From Bacillota bacterium (GTDB taxonomy: Bacteria > Bacillota > Bacilli > Paenibacillales > Paenibacillaceae), in the NCBI GenBank assembly GCA_023460795.1, contig JAEWPC010000018.1:62001-126000 (forward strand): a stretch of DNA of 64,000 bases, written 5' to 3'. Shown here one piece after another: positions 50,436 through 59,582 of this stretch. The stretch's first letter is position 1. The number at the start of each line of letters is the position of its first letter. The notes beneath the pieces were generated by a model. It did not search any database, was not told the origin of the DNA, and saw nothing but the letters and a program-made list of their open reading frames with translations. A program made the translations under genes and the position numbers.

Positions 50436-52292
50436 TTGAGAAGCATCAGTCTTGCTTTACGCCAAGCCAAAGCGAATCTGGCGAACAATGTATTCCTGTT
50501 CAAGTTAGCATGGACGATGCATCCTCAGCGGGTGGCGGCCGATTTCACGGTTCAAGCCTGCAGACAGATAGCGAACGTGTTCTTCGCGGTCTACTTCATG
50601 AAATACATCATCGAGTCCATTTCGGTGGACAGGGACTTCCGGCAAGTCGCCTTGTTCATCGTCGTCACCTTGGCCGTGCTGCTCGTATTTAGCCTGCTGG
50701 ACAGCTGGTATGATCAACGGTTTAAGCCCCTTAGCGATCTCACGCTCTACGAGAAGCTATACCTCATCCTGTTCCGTAAGGCGGCATCCGTTGAACTTAA
50801 GTGCTTCGAGGATCATGAATTTTACAATCAATACACGAAAGCCATTCAAGAAGCCGACCGGCGGATCGGCGCCGTTCTCGACAGCCTCTCTAGAATGATA
50901 TTCTCGACGCTCGCGACGATCTCCATATTCGCCGTCATGTTCTCCATCGACAGATGGGTCGTCTTATTCGCGCTGCTGCCGATTGTAGGCAACTTTTTTT
51001 TCGGCAAGAAGCTTAACCGCCTCCAGTTCCAGCAGAACAACGAATTCGTGCCTTACCAGAGGAAGATGGATTACGTCAACCGCGTCATCTATTTATCCCA
51101 CTATGCCAAGGAGATTCGGTTATCCCGCATTTTCTCCGTCCTGAAGAATACGTACCAGGAAGGCTTCGACGGCGTCATCTCCGTCATTCATAAATATCGG
51201 GTCAAAGCCGGCATCGTCTCCTTCTTCAAGCTGTTCCTCACGTTCACTCTGATCTTCCAGGGCGTTCTGCTGTACGGCGCTTATCTGGCGCTAGTGAAAC
51301 AGTCGATATCGATCAGTTCCTTCATCGTGCTGGGAACCGCTATGGTCAGCGGGGCATGGTCGCTCATTCGAATGTCGGACAGCGTGGTGGAAATCAACAA
51401 GAACGGCATCTACATCGATAATCTACGGTCGTTCCTAAGCTATGAATCCGAAATCCGGGAGGACGAGAGACAAGACAAACCGAGCGTGCCGCCGTTGCAA
51501 CGATTAACCTTGCGGGATGTTCATTTCACCTATGATGGAGCCGCTAAGGCTTCCCTATCCCGTATCTCGATAGAAGTGAGCAAGAATGAGACCATCGCGC
51601 TTGTCGGGCATAACGGTGCGGGTAAATCGACGTTAATCAAGCTCATGATGCGACTGTACGATCCGACCGAGGGAGAGATCGCGTTAAACGGCCGCAATAT
51701 TAAAGAATTCGACCTCATGTCCTATCGTTCGATGTACGGGGTCGTGTTCCAGGACTTCAAGATCTTCTCGATGACGATTGCCGAAAACGTACTGATGCGC
51801 GAGGTGACGAGCGAAGAGGATCGTGATCTCGTGGTAGAGGCGCTCAAGAAAAGCAGGGTGTACGAGAAGGTAGCCTCGCTGCCCCATGGAATCGATACGA
51901 TGCTGACCAAGGAGTTCGACGACGAAGGGGTCGTTCTGTCCGGCGGCGAGTATCAGAAGATCGCGATCGCGCGGATTTTCGCCCAGCCTGCGGAAATTCT
52001 CATTCTCGACGAACCTACGAGCGCCTTGGATCCGATCGCGGAATACGAGATATTCGAGAGCATGATCGAAGCGTGCGAGGACAAAGCCGTCGTCATTATC
52101 TCGCACCGCATGTCGTCGGCTATGCTGGCCGATCGCATTTATTTCATGGAGGAGGGCGGCGTTCAGGAAGCCGGCACGCATGCGGAGCTGATGCGGCGGC
52201 AAGGGAAGTACGCGGAGCTGTTCATGAAGCAGGCCGAGAAGTATATGGATCAGGAAGAGCTTGCGGAGGCGGTGATTCAACGTGATGCCTAA
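50436..52292 (+). CDS. ABC exporter half-transporter A (membrane domain + ATPase)
   Basis: 618 residues: a six-helix ABC membrane domain (about 20-330), then an ATPase (about 365-600) with Walker A GHNGAGKST, Q-loop VFQDFKI, signature LSGGEYQK, Walker B ILILDEPTSALDP and His switch ISHRMSSAM. The start is TTG 50436, preceded by AGGGGGAAG; no earlier ATG is better. It overlaps the next gene by eight bases, and both look like half-transporters of one heterodimer. No biosynthesis, peptidase or precursor gene adjoins, so the exported substrate is unknown. Confidence 0.9.
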   Translation: MRSISLALRQAKANLANNVFLFKLAWTMHPQRVAADFTVQACRQIANVFFAVYFMKYIIESISVDRDFRQVALFIVVTLAVLLVFSLLDSWYDQRFKPLSDLTLYEKLYLILFRKAASVELKCFEDHEFYNQYTKAIQEADRRIGAVLDSLSRMIFSTLATISIFAVMFSIDRWVVLFALLPIVGNFFFGKKLNRLQFQQNNEFVPYQRKMDYVNRVIYLSHYAKEIRLSRIFSVLKNTYQEGFDGVISVIHKYRVKAGIVSFFKLFLTFTLIFQGVLLYGAYLALVKQSISISSFIVLGTAMVSGAWSLIRMSDSVVEINKNGIYIDNLRSFLSYESEIREDERQDKPSVPPLQRLTLRDVHFTYDGAAKASLSRISIEVSKNETIALVGHNGAGKSTLIKLMMRLYDPTEGEIALNGRNIKEFDLMSYRSMYGVVFQDFKIFSMTIAENVLMREVTSEEDRDLVVEALKKSRVYEKVASLPHGIDTMLTKEFDDEGVVLSGGEYQKIAIARIFAQPAEILILDEPTSALDPIAEYEIFESMIEACEDKAVVIISHRMSSAMLADRIYFMEEGGVQEAGTHAELMRRQGKYAELFMKQAEKYMDQEELAEAVIQRDA

Positions 52293-54102
52293 CAAACATA
52301 GTTTCGCCCGGGTCATGCAGAACAACTGGTTTATCTTGAAGTACGGGCTGCGCTATTCGCGTAACTATATTATTTTCACCTGCTTATACGCGTGTCTGCA
52401 GGAGATCGAAATTTTCCTCGAGCATGTCATTCTGATCAAATTCGTATTCGACAGCGTGCAGTATGGCACTTCCTTCTCCACCGTCGCCCTCTATATCGGG
52501 CTCATGGTAGTCTTCATCGCGGGTTGCTTCGTGCTGGACAGCATCTACTTCCAAAGCGTCGAGCCGAAGGGCAAAGAGCTGCTGTATCGCAAACTCAGAA
52601 CGGATCTATACGAGAAGGCCGTTCAGACGGACCTAAGCAATTACGACGATCCCGTCTACTATAACGAATACGTGTGGAGCGCTAACGACGCGCGCAATCG
52701 AATCGATACGACGATCAACAATATCAGAAACCTGTGCAAGGCAATCACGGTCATCGTAACCTCCGTCAGCTTCTTCTTGTTCATCGACAAATTCGGTTTG
52801 TTGTTCATCCTTGTGTCCTTCGTCTCCACGATGCTCGTCGGTTTGGTCGTCAATAAAATCAAGTTCAAGATGAGAATGGAGCTTAACGAGAAGGATCGCA
52901 AACGTATCTATTTAAAGCGACTGTTCTATATGGCCGATTATGCGAAGGAAATGAGACTATACTCCATCAAGGAGAAGTTCTTCCGCGAGTTCTCCGATAC
53001 CCACCGGGAGATGCACGGCATCGTCCGCAAGCATTCGAAGAAGCAGTTCTGGCTGAGCTTCGCATCCGACTTCGCGTTCACCGAATTGATCTTAGGCGGA
53101 TTGTACGTTGCCTATGTGGCCTGGACGGCGCTAGTAAGAGGAGCGTTAAGCTACGGAAGCGCGGTCACGTTGCTGAACTCGTCATGGCGCCTGAGAGGCA
53201 ATATGCAATTCCTGACGCAGCTTGTAAGCGAGATGCAAGAAAATAGCTTGTATATCGAGAAGTTAAGAGGCTTCCTGGAACAGGAGAATACGCTCAAAGA
53301 GACGAGCGATCCCTTGTCCGTACCCGATCGGTTCACGGGGCTGGAGCTCAAACAGGTATCCTTCCAATATAACGAATCCGGGTCTCCCATCCTTCGAGAC
53401 GTCGATCTGCGCATTCGCCCGGGCGAGAAAATCGCCATCGTCGGCTACAACGGCGCCGGGAAAACGACTTTGACGAAGCTCATTATGCGTCTGTACGATC
53501 CGAGCGCGGGCGAGATTCGCTTGAACGGCGTGCTTGTGGATCAGTATAAGCTCGATGAGTATCGGATGAAGATCAGCTCGGTGTTCCAGGATCATCAGTT
53601 GTTCGCGGCCACCCTGTCCGAGAATGTCGTGATGAATACGGCTTCCTCCAGCGACCCTCTCCATATCCGGCAAGCGCTCGAGAAGAGCGGATTCGGCGAT
53701 AGGCTGCAGGAGCTGCCTCTAGGGACGGACTCCGCTATAACCAGGGAGTTCAAAGAATCGGGCATCGAGCTATCGGGCGGAGAAGCGCAGAAGGTGGCGA
53801 TCTCCCGGGTGTTCGCGAAGCCGACGCTGCTCATTCTCTTGGATGAGCCCTCCAGCGCCTTGGATCCGATGAGCGAATATCATCTGAACCAGGTCATGCT
53901 CGAGAAGGCGGAGAATCGGCCGATCCTATTCATCTCCCATCGCTTGTCGACGACCAAGATGGTCGACCGCATCTTCATGATGGAGAACGGCCGCATCATC
54001 GAACAAGGCTCGCACGAGGAGCTCATGAGGCTGAAGGGGAAATACGCGCATATGTTCAACTTGCAGGCTTCCCGGTATCGCGTGGTTGCCGGTGCGAAAT
54101 AA
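52285..54102 (+). CDS. ABC exporter half-transporter B (membrane domain + ATPase)
   Basis: About 605 residues with the same layout as the preceding gene. The membrane domain (about 20-325) is followed by the ATPase with Walker A GYNGAGKTT, Q-loop VFQDHQLF, signature LSGGEAQK, Walker B LLILLDEPSSALDP and switch His ISHRLSTTK. Catalytic Glu is present in both halves. ATG 52285 (GTG 52282 is also possible) lies in the end of the previous gene, so translation is coupled. A terminator follows at 54115. Confidence 0.9.
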   Translation: MPNKHSFARVMQNNWFILKYGLRYSRNYIIFTCLYACLQEIEIFLEHVILIKFVFDSVQYGTSFSTVALYIGLMVVFIAGCFVLDSIYFQSVEPKGKELLYRKLRTDLYEKAVQTDLSNYDDPVYYNEYVWSANDARNRIDTTINNIRNLCKAITVIVTSVSFFLFIDKFGLLFILVSFVSTMLVGLVVNKIKFKMRMELNEKDRKRIYLKRLFYMADYAKEMRLYSIKEKFFREFSDTHREMHGIVRKHSKKQFWLSFASDFAFTELILGGLYVAYVAWTALVRGALSYGSAVTLLNSSWRLRGNMQFLTQLVSEMQENSLYIEKLRGFLEQENTLKETSDPLSVPDRFTGLELKQVSFQYNESGSPILRDVDLRIRPGEKIAIVGYNGAGKTTLTKLIMRLYDPSAGEIRLNGVLVDQYKLDEYRMKISSVFQDHQLFAATLSENVVMNTASSSDPLHIRQALEKSGFGDRLQELPLGTDSAITREFKESGIELSGGEAQKVAISRVFAKPTLLILLDEPSSALDPMSEYHLNQVMLEKAENRPILFISHRLSTTKMVDRIFMMENGRIIEQGSHEELMRLKGKYAHMFNLQASRYRVVAGAK

Positions 54103-54114
54103 GGATGCGAAGCC

Positions 54115-54148
54115 AAAGCCCGCCTCAGGGATACCCGAGGCGGGCTTT
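54115..54148. terminator. Bidirectional terminator after the ABC exporter genes
   Basis: Perfect 12-bp stem AAAGCCCGCCTC (54115-54126) with GAGGCGGGCTTT (54137-54148) between convergent genes. Confidence 0.85.
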
Positions 54149-54156
54149 CGCTATTC

Positions 54157-54882
54157 CTACATTCCCGCTGCCGCTTTGATTTTTCCTCTCTGGGAGGTAA
54201 TGAGCTCCTTCAATCTTTCCGTTCCGAAGGCACCCGTATTAAAGGCGTTTGCTTTCGGGTAATAAACCATCCTTAAGGATGTACCATCCTGAAGGTGTAC
54301 GCGGAGAAAATATCCCGTCTCGTGCTTGATTTGTTCATAAACCTCATCGAACCCCACGTAAGGAAGCGGTAATAATTGTTGAATGAATTCGATTGAGGCT
54401 TCGCTGCTGAAATCCCCGATCGGACTTCCGTCGTACCCGCTTTCCAGACTAACCTTCGCGACTCTATTCTCGATGTCTAAGAGTTCCCCGATCGTGGCGG
54501 CTTTGGGGTTCTTATTCACTTCGTAAATCTTGTTGTTCGCCACTATGCGAAATTCGGGTTTGTATCCATTTAGTTCGTATATGGCCGTTCCTACGGGAAG
54601 ATAAGCCGCATCCCCATTCTTCGCGACATGACCCGTACATGCATGATCGTTTAACATATAAGCGACTTCCCCGATTTTATCGCCTATCTGCCCCTCAGTC
54701 ACTTCTTTGGTTCCTTCATCATTATGATCGTACATGATGTCATTGATCTTGAGGAAATCAACCCAATCGATTATCGCGTTGCATCCATCGGTTGGTTTCT
54801 TCCCGGGCATATTGCAACCCGCCAATAGTAAAGTAATTAAAAGCAATATAGATAAAGGAGCTTTGACCTTCGCGCTTGTCAT
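54157..54882 (-). CDS. Lipoprotein of unknown function
   Basis: 241 residues. Signal peptide with lipobox LLAGC (Cys about residue 23), then NMPGKKPTDGCNAIIDWVDFLKIN. Two internal Cys (about residues 34 and 82) could form a disulfide. The protein contains IGDKIGEVAYMLNDHACTGH and LPVGTAIYELNGYKPEFRIVA, a pattern I have seen only in unnamed Firmicute lipoproteins. It lies 61 bases downstream of the PyrH-like gene in the same direction and may be co-transcribed. Confidence 0.8.
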   Translation of the reverse strand: MTSAKVKAPLSILLLITLLLAGCNMPGKKPTDGCNAIIDWVDFLKINDIMYDHNDEGTKEVTEGQIGDKIGEVAYMLNDHACTGHVAKNGDAAYLPVGTAIYELNGYKPEFRIVANNKIYEVNKNPKAATIGELLDIENRVAKVSLESGYDGSPIGDFSSEASIEFIQQLLPLPYVGFDEVYEQIKHETGYFLRVHLQDGTSLRMVYYPKANAFNTGAFGTERLKELITSQRGKIKAAAGM

Positions 54883-54943
54883 CCGAATATCACCTCAATG
54901 AATAAACGACATTCTCCTGCGGAAAGTTCCAGGAATCACCATG

Positions 54944-55687
54944 CTATTCATCCTCGTATTTCAAAGTCGAATCGCTGCTAATGATCGTACCGTTAGGAAT
55001 TCCTTCGCAGATCTCCTTCATGGAACCCGGGTTGTCGAAGTTAAACACGTGCATGGGCAGATTGTAGTCCCTGGCCAAGATGAACGCGGACTGATCCATC
55101 ACCTTCAAATTATGCTGCAATACATCGTTGTAGTGGAGAGACTTGAACTTCCTTGCTTCTCTATCGTGCCTCGGGTCGGCGCTAAGAACGCCGTCAACGC
55201 CTTGTTTGGCGACTAACAGAGCATCGCAATTCACTTCGATCGCCCTTTGGACGGAGGGGTAATCCGTCGTCACGTAAGGCTGGCCGTTGCCTCCGGCGAA
55301 AATGACGATGTAGCCCTTCTCCAGATGGTGCATCGCTCTTAATCTGATATACGGTTCAGCAACCGATGTAACGGGCAATGCGGTCATGACGCGAACTTCC
55401 TTGTCCGTCTTAGCCTTCAGAACGCCGCGGAGCATCAAGCTGTTAATGACCGTGGCTAGCGTTCCGATATTGTCGGCTTCCGCCCGTTCGATCCCCCAGC
55501 TCTCCGCCATGTTGCCGCGGAAGATGTTCCCTCCGCCGATGACTAACGATACCTCGACGCCAAGATTCACGACGGACAAGATTTCGTTAGCGATATGCTC
55601 CAGTTTCTCGGGCGCGAAGCCGAATTCCGTGTTGCCGGCTACCGCTCCGCCGCTTAGTTTGATTAGCACTCTTCTGTACCGTGTCAT
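54944..55687 (-). CDS. pyrH: Uridylate kinase-like protein (PyrH homologue)
   Basis: Amino acid kinase fold, expected to phosphorylate UMP to UDP. About 247 residues. IKLSGGAV, VIGGGNIFRG and ATVINSLMLRG agree with PyrH, and VDGVLSADPRHDREA is near the nucleotide site. But the standard GTGNPYFTTD motif is GGNGQPYVTTD, so this is diverged. GGAGG lies before ATG 55687; the frame opens earlier inside the leader. The usual rpsB-tsf-pyrH-frr neighbours are absent, so it is likely a paralogue. Its leader is structured and ends in a terminator. Confidence 0.88.
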   Translation of the reverse strand: MTRYRRVLIKLSGGAVAGNTEFGFAPEKLEHIANEILSVVNLGVEVSLVIGGGNIFRGNMAESWGIERAEADNIGTLATVINSLMLRGVLKAKTDKEVRVMTALPVTSVAEPYIRLRAMHHLEKGYIVIFAGGNGQPYVTTDYPSVQRAIEVNCDALLVAKQGVDGVLSADPRHDREARKFKSLHYNDVLQHNLKVMDQSAFILARDYNLPMHVFNFDNPGSMKEICEGIPNGTIISSDSTLKYEDE

Positions 55688-55703
55688 CCCCTGCACCTCC
55701 GAA

Positions 55704-55832
55704 TAAATAAAAAACACTAAAGCAATGAATGCTTTAGTGTCCTCTTAGGAACGGGAATATGAAAGTTAACGGTCGACCGATCGTAGGGCTTCCGTCTGCG
55801 TCTCATATTCCCATCCCTCTCCTGAATCTCTT
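55704..55832 (-). ncRNA. Structured leader with terminator upstream of the pyrH-like gene
   Basis: Reading the minus strand from the predicted start: CTGAA-GAGA-TTCAG forms a hairpin with a GNRA tetraloop. GGGAATATGA (55812-55803) pairs perfectly with TCATATTCCC (55762-55753), and between them lies the palindrome CGGTCGACCG (55779-55770). Then ACACTAAAGCA (55740-55730) pairs with TGCTTTAGTGT (55724-55714), followed by TTTTTTATTT (55713-55704), an intrinsic terminator 17 bases before pyrH. The promoter at 55839 makes this a leader rather than just the end of the upstream operon. It matches no riboswitch class I know. Confidence 0.6.
55717..55806 (-). CDS. Possible 29-residue leader peptide upstream of pyrH-like gene
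   Basis: ATG 55806 opens a 29-codon frame starting MRRRRKPYDR and ending in a TAG inside the terminator stem. A purine-rich GGAGAGGG lies about nine bases upstream. The frame may be accidental, but its position would suit translation-coupled attenuation. Confidence 0.35.
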   Translation of the reverse strand: MRRRRKPYDRSTVNFHIPVPKRTLKHSLL

Positions 55833-55838
55833 CAGCTT

Positions 55839-55867
55839 ATTCTATTATGCGTCGTAACGAAAAGCAA
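55839..55867 (-). promoter_or_regulatory. Promoter of the pyrH-like gene
   Basis: On the minus strand TTGCTT (55867-55862), 17 bp, TAGAAT (55844-55839), located just after the stop codon of the upstream permease gene. Confidence 0.5.
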
Positions 55868-55891
55868 TGGCGTAATCGGATGCCCGACTTT

Positions 55892-56812
55892 CTACTCCTT
55901 CACGCTTCCGAGCTGCAAGCCCGAGACGAAATGCCGCTGCAGGAACGGGTACACGACCAAGATCGGCACAGACGCAACGATCGTAATCGCGGCTCTGATC
56001 GACAACGGCGTAATCATCGTTGCGGTATCCTTGGCCGCCGTAGACGAGATGTTCGGATTGGCGTTGGAGTTTACCGTCGAAGACAACAGCCTGATCAGCT
56101 CGTATTGAAGCGTACTCAGATTCTCCCTGGACGATGCGAATATGAACGTGTCGAACCACGTATTCCATTGGCCGACGGCCGTGAACAGCGCGATGGTCGC
56201 CAGTACGGGCGCGCACAGCGGCAGAATGACGCTTAGGAACACCTTGAAGTCGCTTGCTCCGTCGATCTTGGCCGACTCGACCAAGCTTTCCGGCAGCGTA
56301 TGAATATACGTGCGGACCACCAGCATGTTGAATGCGCTGATCAGCCCCGCTCCAGCGCCTGGAAACAAAATATAAACGAGGAACGTATTGAGCAGGTGCA
56401 GATCCTTGATCAGGAAATACGAGGGAATGAGACCCGCGCTGAAGTACATCGTCAATACGAAGATGACCGTAACGAATTTGCGGTACATATACTCCTTGCG
56501 GCTGATCGTATACGCCAGCATGGCGGTCAGGAACACGCCGGCTACCGTGCCGATGACGGTCCGGGCGACGGACACCCAGAACGCATGGAACACTCTCCCG
56601 TCTTGGAAGACCGCATCGTAATTCTTGAGCGTCCACTCCCGCGGCCACACGTAGATGCCTCCGCGCGTCGTGTCGAGGCCGGCATTGAGCGAGACTGCCA
56701 GCGTGTTGAGGAACGGATATAACGTGACGACAATCACGAACAGCATGAACAAATAATTGATGGTGTGAAACACGAACGGCTCCGTCTTGGATCTTCTTAT
56801 TGTCGTTTGCAT
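55892..56812 (-). CDS. Carbohydrate ABC transporter permease, YtcP/LplC type (second sugar system)
   Basis: 306 residues, six predicted helices. The EAA-type motif is in ESLVESAKIDGASDFKVFLSVILP, and it ends YPFLQRHFVSGLQLGSVKE, the family's typical C-terminus. It pairs with the LplB-type permease at 56824 and the lipoprotein at 57858. It is the last gene of the operon and is about 35% to 40% like the gene at 10635 by eye, in the conserved blocks only. Confidence 0.9.
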   Translation of the reverse strand: MQTTIRRSKTEPFVFHTINYLFMLFVIVVTLYPFLNTLAVSLNAGLDTTRGGIYVWPREWTLKNYDAVFQDGRVFHAFWVSVARTVIGTVAGVFLTAMLAYTISRKEYMYRKFVTVIFVLTMYFSAGLIPSYFLIKDLHLLNTFLVYILFPGAGAGLISAFNMLVVRTYIHTLPESLVESAKIDGASDFKVFLSVILPLCAPVLATIALFTAVGQWNTWFDTFIFASSRENLSTLQYELIRLLSSTVNSNANPNISSTAAKDTATMITPLSIRAAITIVASVPILVVYPFLQRHFVSGLQLGSVKE

Positions 56813-56823
56813 ACGGAGCCTCC

Positions 56824-57792
56824 TTATATGAGCCGCTCTTCGCCGAGACGCTTGGCGATTAGGTTCGCGCAGAATAACAGAACAATACTAACGACGGTTT
56901 TGAAGATGCCCGCCGCGACGCCGAGCGAGTAGTTGCCGATACGAAGGCCGTACTTCAGAACGAAGATGTCGATCGTCTCCGAATAGTCGAGCACTTGCCC
57001 GTTACCCAGGAAGTATTGGATTTCGAAGCCGCCGCCGTTCAGAATCCAACCGATGTTGAGAATCAGCAGGATGACGATAACCGGCCGAATGCCCGGCAGC
57101 GTCACGTTCCATATTTTGCGGTAGCGTCCCGCCCCGTCCATCTCCGCGGCTTCATACAATGACGGATCAACGGAAGCGATGGCCGCCAGGTAAATAATCG
57201 TGTTCCAACCGACTTCCTTCCACACGTTGGTAGCGCCTACGATTCCCCAGAAGTACTTGCCTTCGCTTAACCACACGATCGGTTCGTTGATGAGATGCAG
57301 CTTCACCAGCACGATATTGACGATGCCGCCTTCGGTGGATAACGACATGGAGACAAGGCCGGTTACGATAATCCAGGATAGAAAGTGAGGAAGATACGAG
57401 ATGGTCTGAATGATCCGCTTAATGCCGGTTTTCTTGATTTCGTTGAGCAGCAGTGCCAAACCGATCGCCGTAACGAATCCGAGGATGAGCGATATGACGC
57501 TCATGGCTATCGTATTACGGAGAACCCGGGTAAAGCCTTCGTCCATGAACAGAAATCGGAATTGATCGAATCCGACCCACTTCTGATCGAAGATGGAGAA
57601 GCCTGGTTTGTATTGCTGGAACGCCATCATCCAGCCCCAGATGGGACCGTAGGCGAAGAGAACGACGTAGGCCACCATCGGTAATGACATGAGTATCAGC
57701 TGTCGCTGGCGGACCATCTTTCTCCAGTAAGGTTCGGTCCGCCGAGCGGGTTGAGGTGCAGGTTCCACCTTATGGACGATTTGCTGCGGCAT
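56824..57792 (-). CDS. Carbohydrate ABC transporter permease, LplB type (second sugar system)
   Basis: 322 residues. Six predicted helices, GPIWGWMMAFQQYKPG near the start, IIQTISYLPHFLSWIIVTGLV and the coupling motif SLYEAAEMDGAGRYRKIWNVTLPG. GGAGG precedes the ATG. It lies between the binding protein and the second permease; the gap to the binding protein gene holds a hairpin. ATPase again not encoded here. Confidence 0.92.
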   Translation of the reverse strand: MPQQIVHKVEPAPQPARRTEPYWRKMVRQRQLILMSLPMVAYVVLFAYGPIWGWMMAFQQYKPGFSIFDQKWVGFDQFRFLFMDEGFTRVLRNTIAMSVISLILGFVTAIGLALLLNEIKKTGIKRIIQTISYLPHFLSWIIVTGLVSMSLSTEGGIVNIVLVKLHLINEPIVWLSEGKYFWGIVGATNVWKEVGWNTIIYLAAIASVDPSLYEAAEMDGAGRYRKIWNVTLPGIRPVIVILLILNIGWILNGGGFEIQYFLGNGQVLDYSETIDIFVLKYGLRIGNYSLGVAAGIFKTVVSIVLLFCANLIAKRLGEERLI

Positions 57793-57818
57793 CTGTTCCG
57801 CCTCCTGTACGAGAGGAA

Positions 57819-57840
57819 GGCTGGAGCATCGGCTCCAACC
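57819..57840 (-). terminator. Intercistronic hairpin after the binding protein gene
   Basis: On the minus strand GGTTGGAGC pairs with GCTCCAGCC, loop CGAT, followed by a weak TTCCTC. It would protect the binding-protein mRNA or reduce read-through into the permease genes. Confidence 0.6.
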
Positions 57841-57857
57841 TCCCGTCCCCTTTCGCC

Positions 57858-59582
57858 TTATTTACTGGTCCAGTTCTCTACGCGCCACTTCAACTGGTCG
57901 TTGACCCGATCCAGATAAGCGTTCGTATCCACTTTACCCATCTCTTTGACATAATCAGCCCATACGCTTTCGAAATTCTCCGGCTTGCTCAAGATGGCTT
58001 TAGGCAAGAACTTGAAGTCCAGATCCTTCATCTTCTGGTTGGCGACTTTCGCCGCGGAGCCTTCGATAAGATCGATGTTCCAAGCCGGGTACGAGATGCG
58101 GTTCTCCGGCGGCGACGAGAAGAACTCCGTCCAAGTCTTGTGACCATACGCGGACAACACTTCCTTGTCGATGTCCTTCAGGTTCGCGAAGAATTCTTCC
58201 GGCTGATTGCCAGCGCCTTCGGCGTTGCCGTCCGGATACCGGCCTTCCAATTTAGGCATGTAGCCCCAGAGCGATTCTGCTCTGTGCTTCTGTTTCCAGG
58301 TAACGTCTTCTTGCTGCGTGCGCATCTCCGGCGTCCGATAGAAGAGACCGTTGTCGCCAACGAGATAATCGATGCCTTCTTGGCCCCAGTTCATGCGCTT
58401 CTGCCACTTCTCGGACAGCAGCGTATCGATGAATTTGATAATCTTCTCCGGATCTTTGGCGTTAACGGTGATGCCGAAGCCGTTGCCCAAGTTAATCGGC
58501 GGGCGATCCAGATAATAATCAGTCGTGTTCGTGTCATAGACGAGCGGGAACCCGACATAAGTGCGGTCGAATTTGCCCTGGGAGACGAGCGAATCATGAG
58601 CTTGCCCGAAGTTCCAGCGTTGTTCGAACATACCGAGAACGCGGCCGCTTGAAACCTTGGCCAGGAACTGGTCATAGTTCTGCGCGAAAGCTTCTTTGTC
58701 CATGAGGCCCTTCGCATTGATCTCGTTCAGCTTCTGGTAGTATGGCTTCGACACTTCGTTAGCGGAGTAGAGCGTAGCGACGTTCGTGACCGGGTCGACG
58801 AGGACGCCGCCGTCGTTCGGATGGCCGGCCAGATGCTGTGGAGGGTTCCGCAAGCCCCAATCGCGCCAGTCGAACGCAAGCGCGGTGAACCCGATCGTCT
58901 TCTGACCGTCGATCTCCGGATATTTCGCCGCGTAGTCTTCGATTAGCTTGAAATATTCGTCCAGCGTTTTGAATTTCGGATAGCCGAATTCTTTAAGAAC
59001 CGCCTTCTGGATATAGAATGCCGGACCGTAATAATCCGTCGACATGAACTCGCCTTGGTAAACCCCGTAGTTCGGCAACCAGTAAATATGGCCGTCCTCC
59101 GGATCCTTCAATTGGTTCCACACTTTCTCGAAATGCTTCTTGATGTTAGGCGCATGCTGCTCGATCAAGTCTTCCAGCGGAATAACCGCTTTGGCCGCCG
59201 TAAGCTTCGTATTCGCCGTGATTAAATCCGGATAATCGCCGCCGGCGATCATAACGCCGAGCTTCTGCTCGATATCTCCAACTAGATATTCTTCCTTCAG
59301 CGTGACGCCAAGCTGTTCCTTGATTTCCTGGTAGATGAGATTGTCATCTGTCGGAATCGGCCCCGTAGCGGCCGTGAACAAGGAGATGGTGAAAGGCTCC
59401 ACTTTGGTCTCGGTCGAGCTGGACGCGGACGAAGAATCGCTAGGGCTCTGCGACGCCGGCGATGATGACGATGGCGACGAGTTCCCATTATCGTTGTTAC
59501 TCGAGCAGCCTGCCGCTACGATGCTGGATACCAGCATCAGCGAGAGTAACCCTAAGGCCGCTTTTTTAGGACGAACCCCCAT
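57858..59582 (-). CDS. Extracellular solute-binding lipoprotein of the second sugar ABC transporter
   Basis: 574 residues, LipO-like. Lipobox VAAGC at about residues 22-26, then a Ser/Asn/Pro-rich tether. The body begins with FTISLFTAATGPIPTDDNLIYQEI, then GVMIAGGDYPDLI, both typical of this family. AGGGAGG precedes the ATG. It is the first transport gene after the regulatory triad and is expected to be the most expressed. A hairpin lies in its leader (59617-59641, GCAAGACG with CGTCTTGC). The ligand is unknown. Confidence 0.9.
   Translation of the reverse strand: MGVRPKKAALGLLSLMLVSSIVAAGCSSNNDNGNSSPSSSSPASQSPSDSSSASSSTETKVEPFTISLFTAATGPIPTDDNLIYQEIKEQLGVTLKEEYLVGDIEQKLGVMIAGGDYPDLITANTKLTAAKAVIPLEDLIEQHAPNIKKHFEKVWNQLKDPEDGHIYWLPNYGVYQGEFMSTDYYGPAFYIQKAVLKEFGYPKFKTLDEYFKLIEDYAAKYPEIDGQKTIGFTALAFDWRDWGLRNPPQHLAGHPNDGGVLVDPVTNVATLYSANEVSKPYYQKLNEINAKGLMDKEAFAQNYDQFLAKVSSGRVLGMFEQRWNFGQAHDSLVSQGKFDRTYVGFPLVYDTNTTDYYLDRPPINLGNGFGITVNAKDPEKIIKFIDTLLSEKWQKRMNWGQEGIDYLVGDNGLFYRTPEMRTQQEDVTWKQKHRAESLWGYMPKLEGRYPDGNAEGAGNQPEEFFANLKDIDKEVLSAYGHKTWTEFFSSPPENRISYPAWNIDLIEGSAAKVANQKMKDLDFKFLPKAILSKPENFESVWADYVKEMGKVDTNAYLDRVNDQLKWRVENWTSK

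Noticed and set aside
50436..54102. Lantibiotic or bacteriocin cluster around the ABC exporter pair
   Set aside because: No precursor peptide, modification enzyme, protease domain or immunity gene is seen next to the pair.
55753..55812. Assignment of the pyrH leader to a known riboswitch class
   Set aside because: I compared it in mind with purine, ZTP, guanidine, PyrR, S-box and T-box patterns and none fits, so it is reported only as unassigned.
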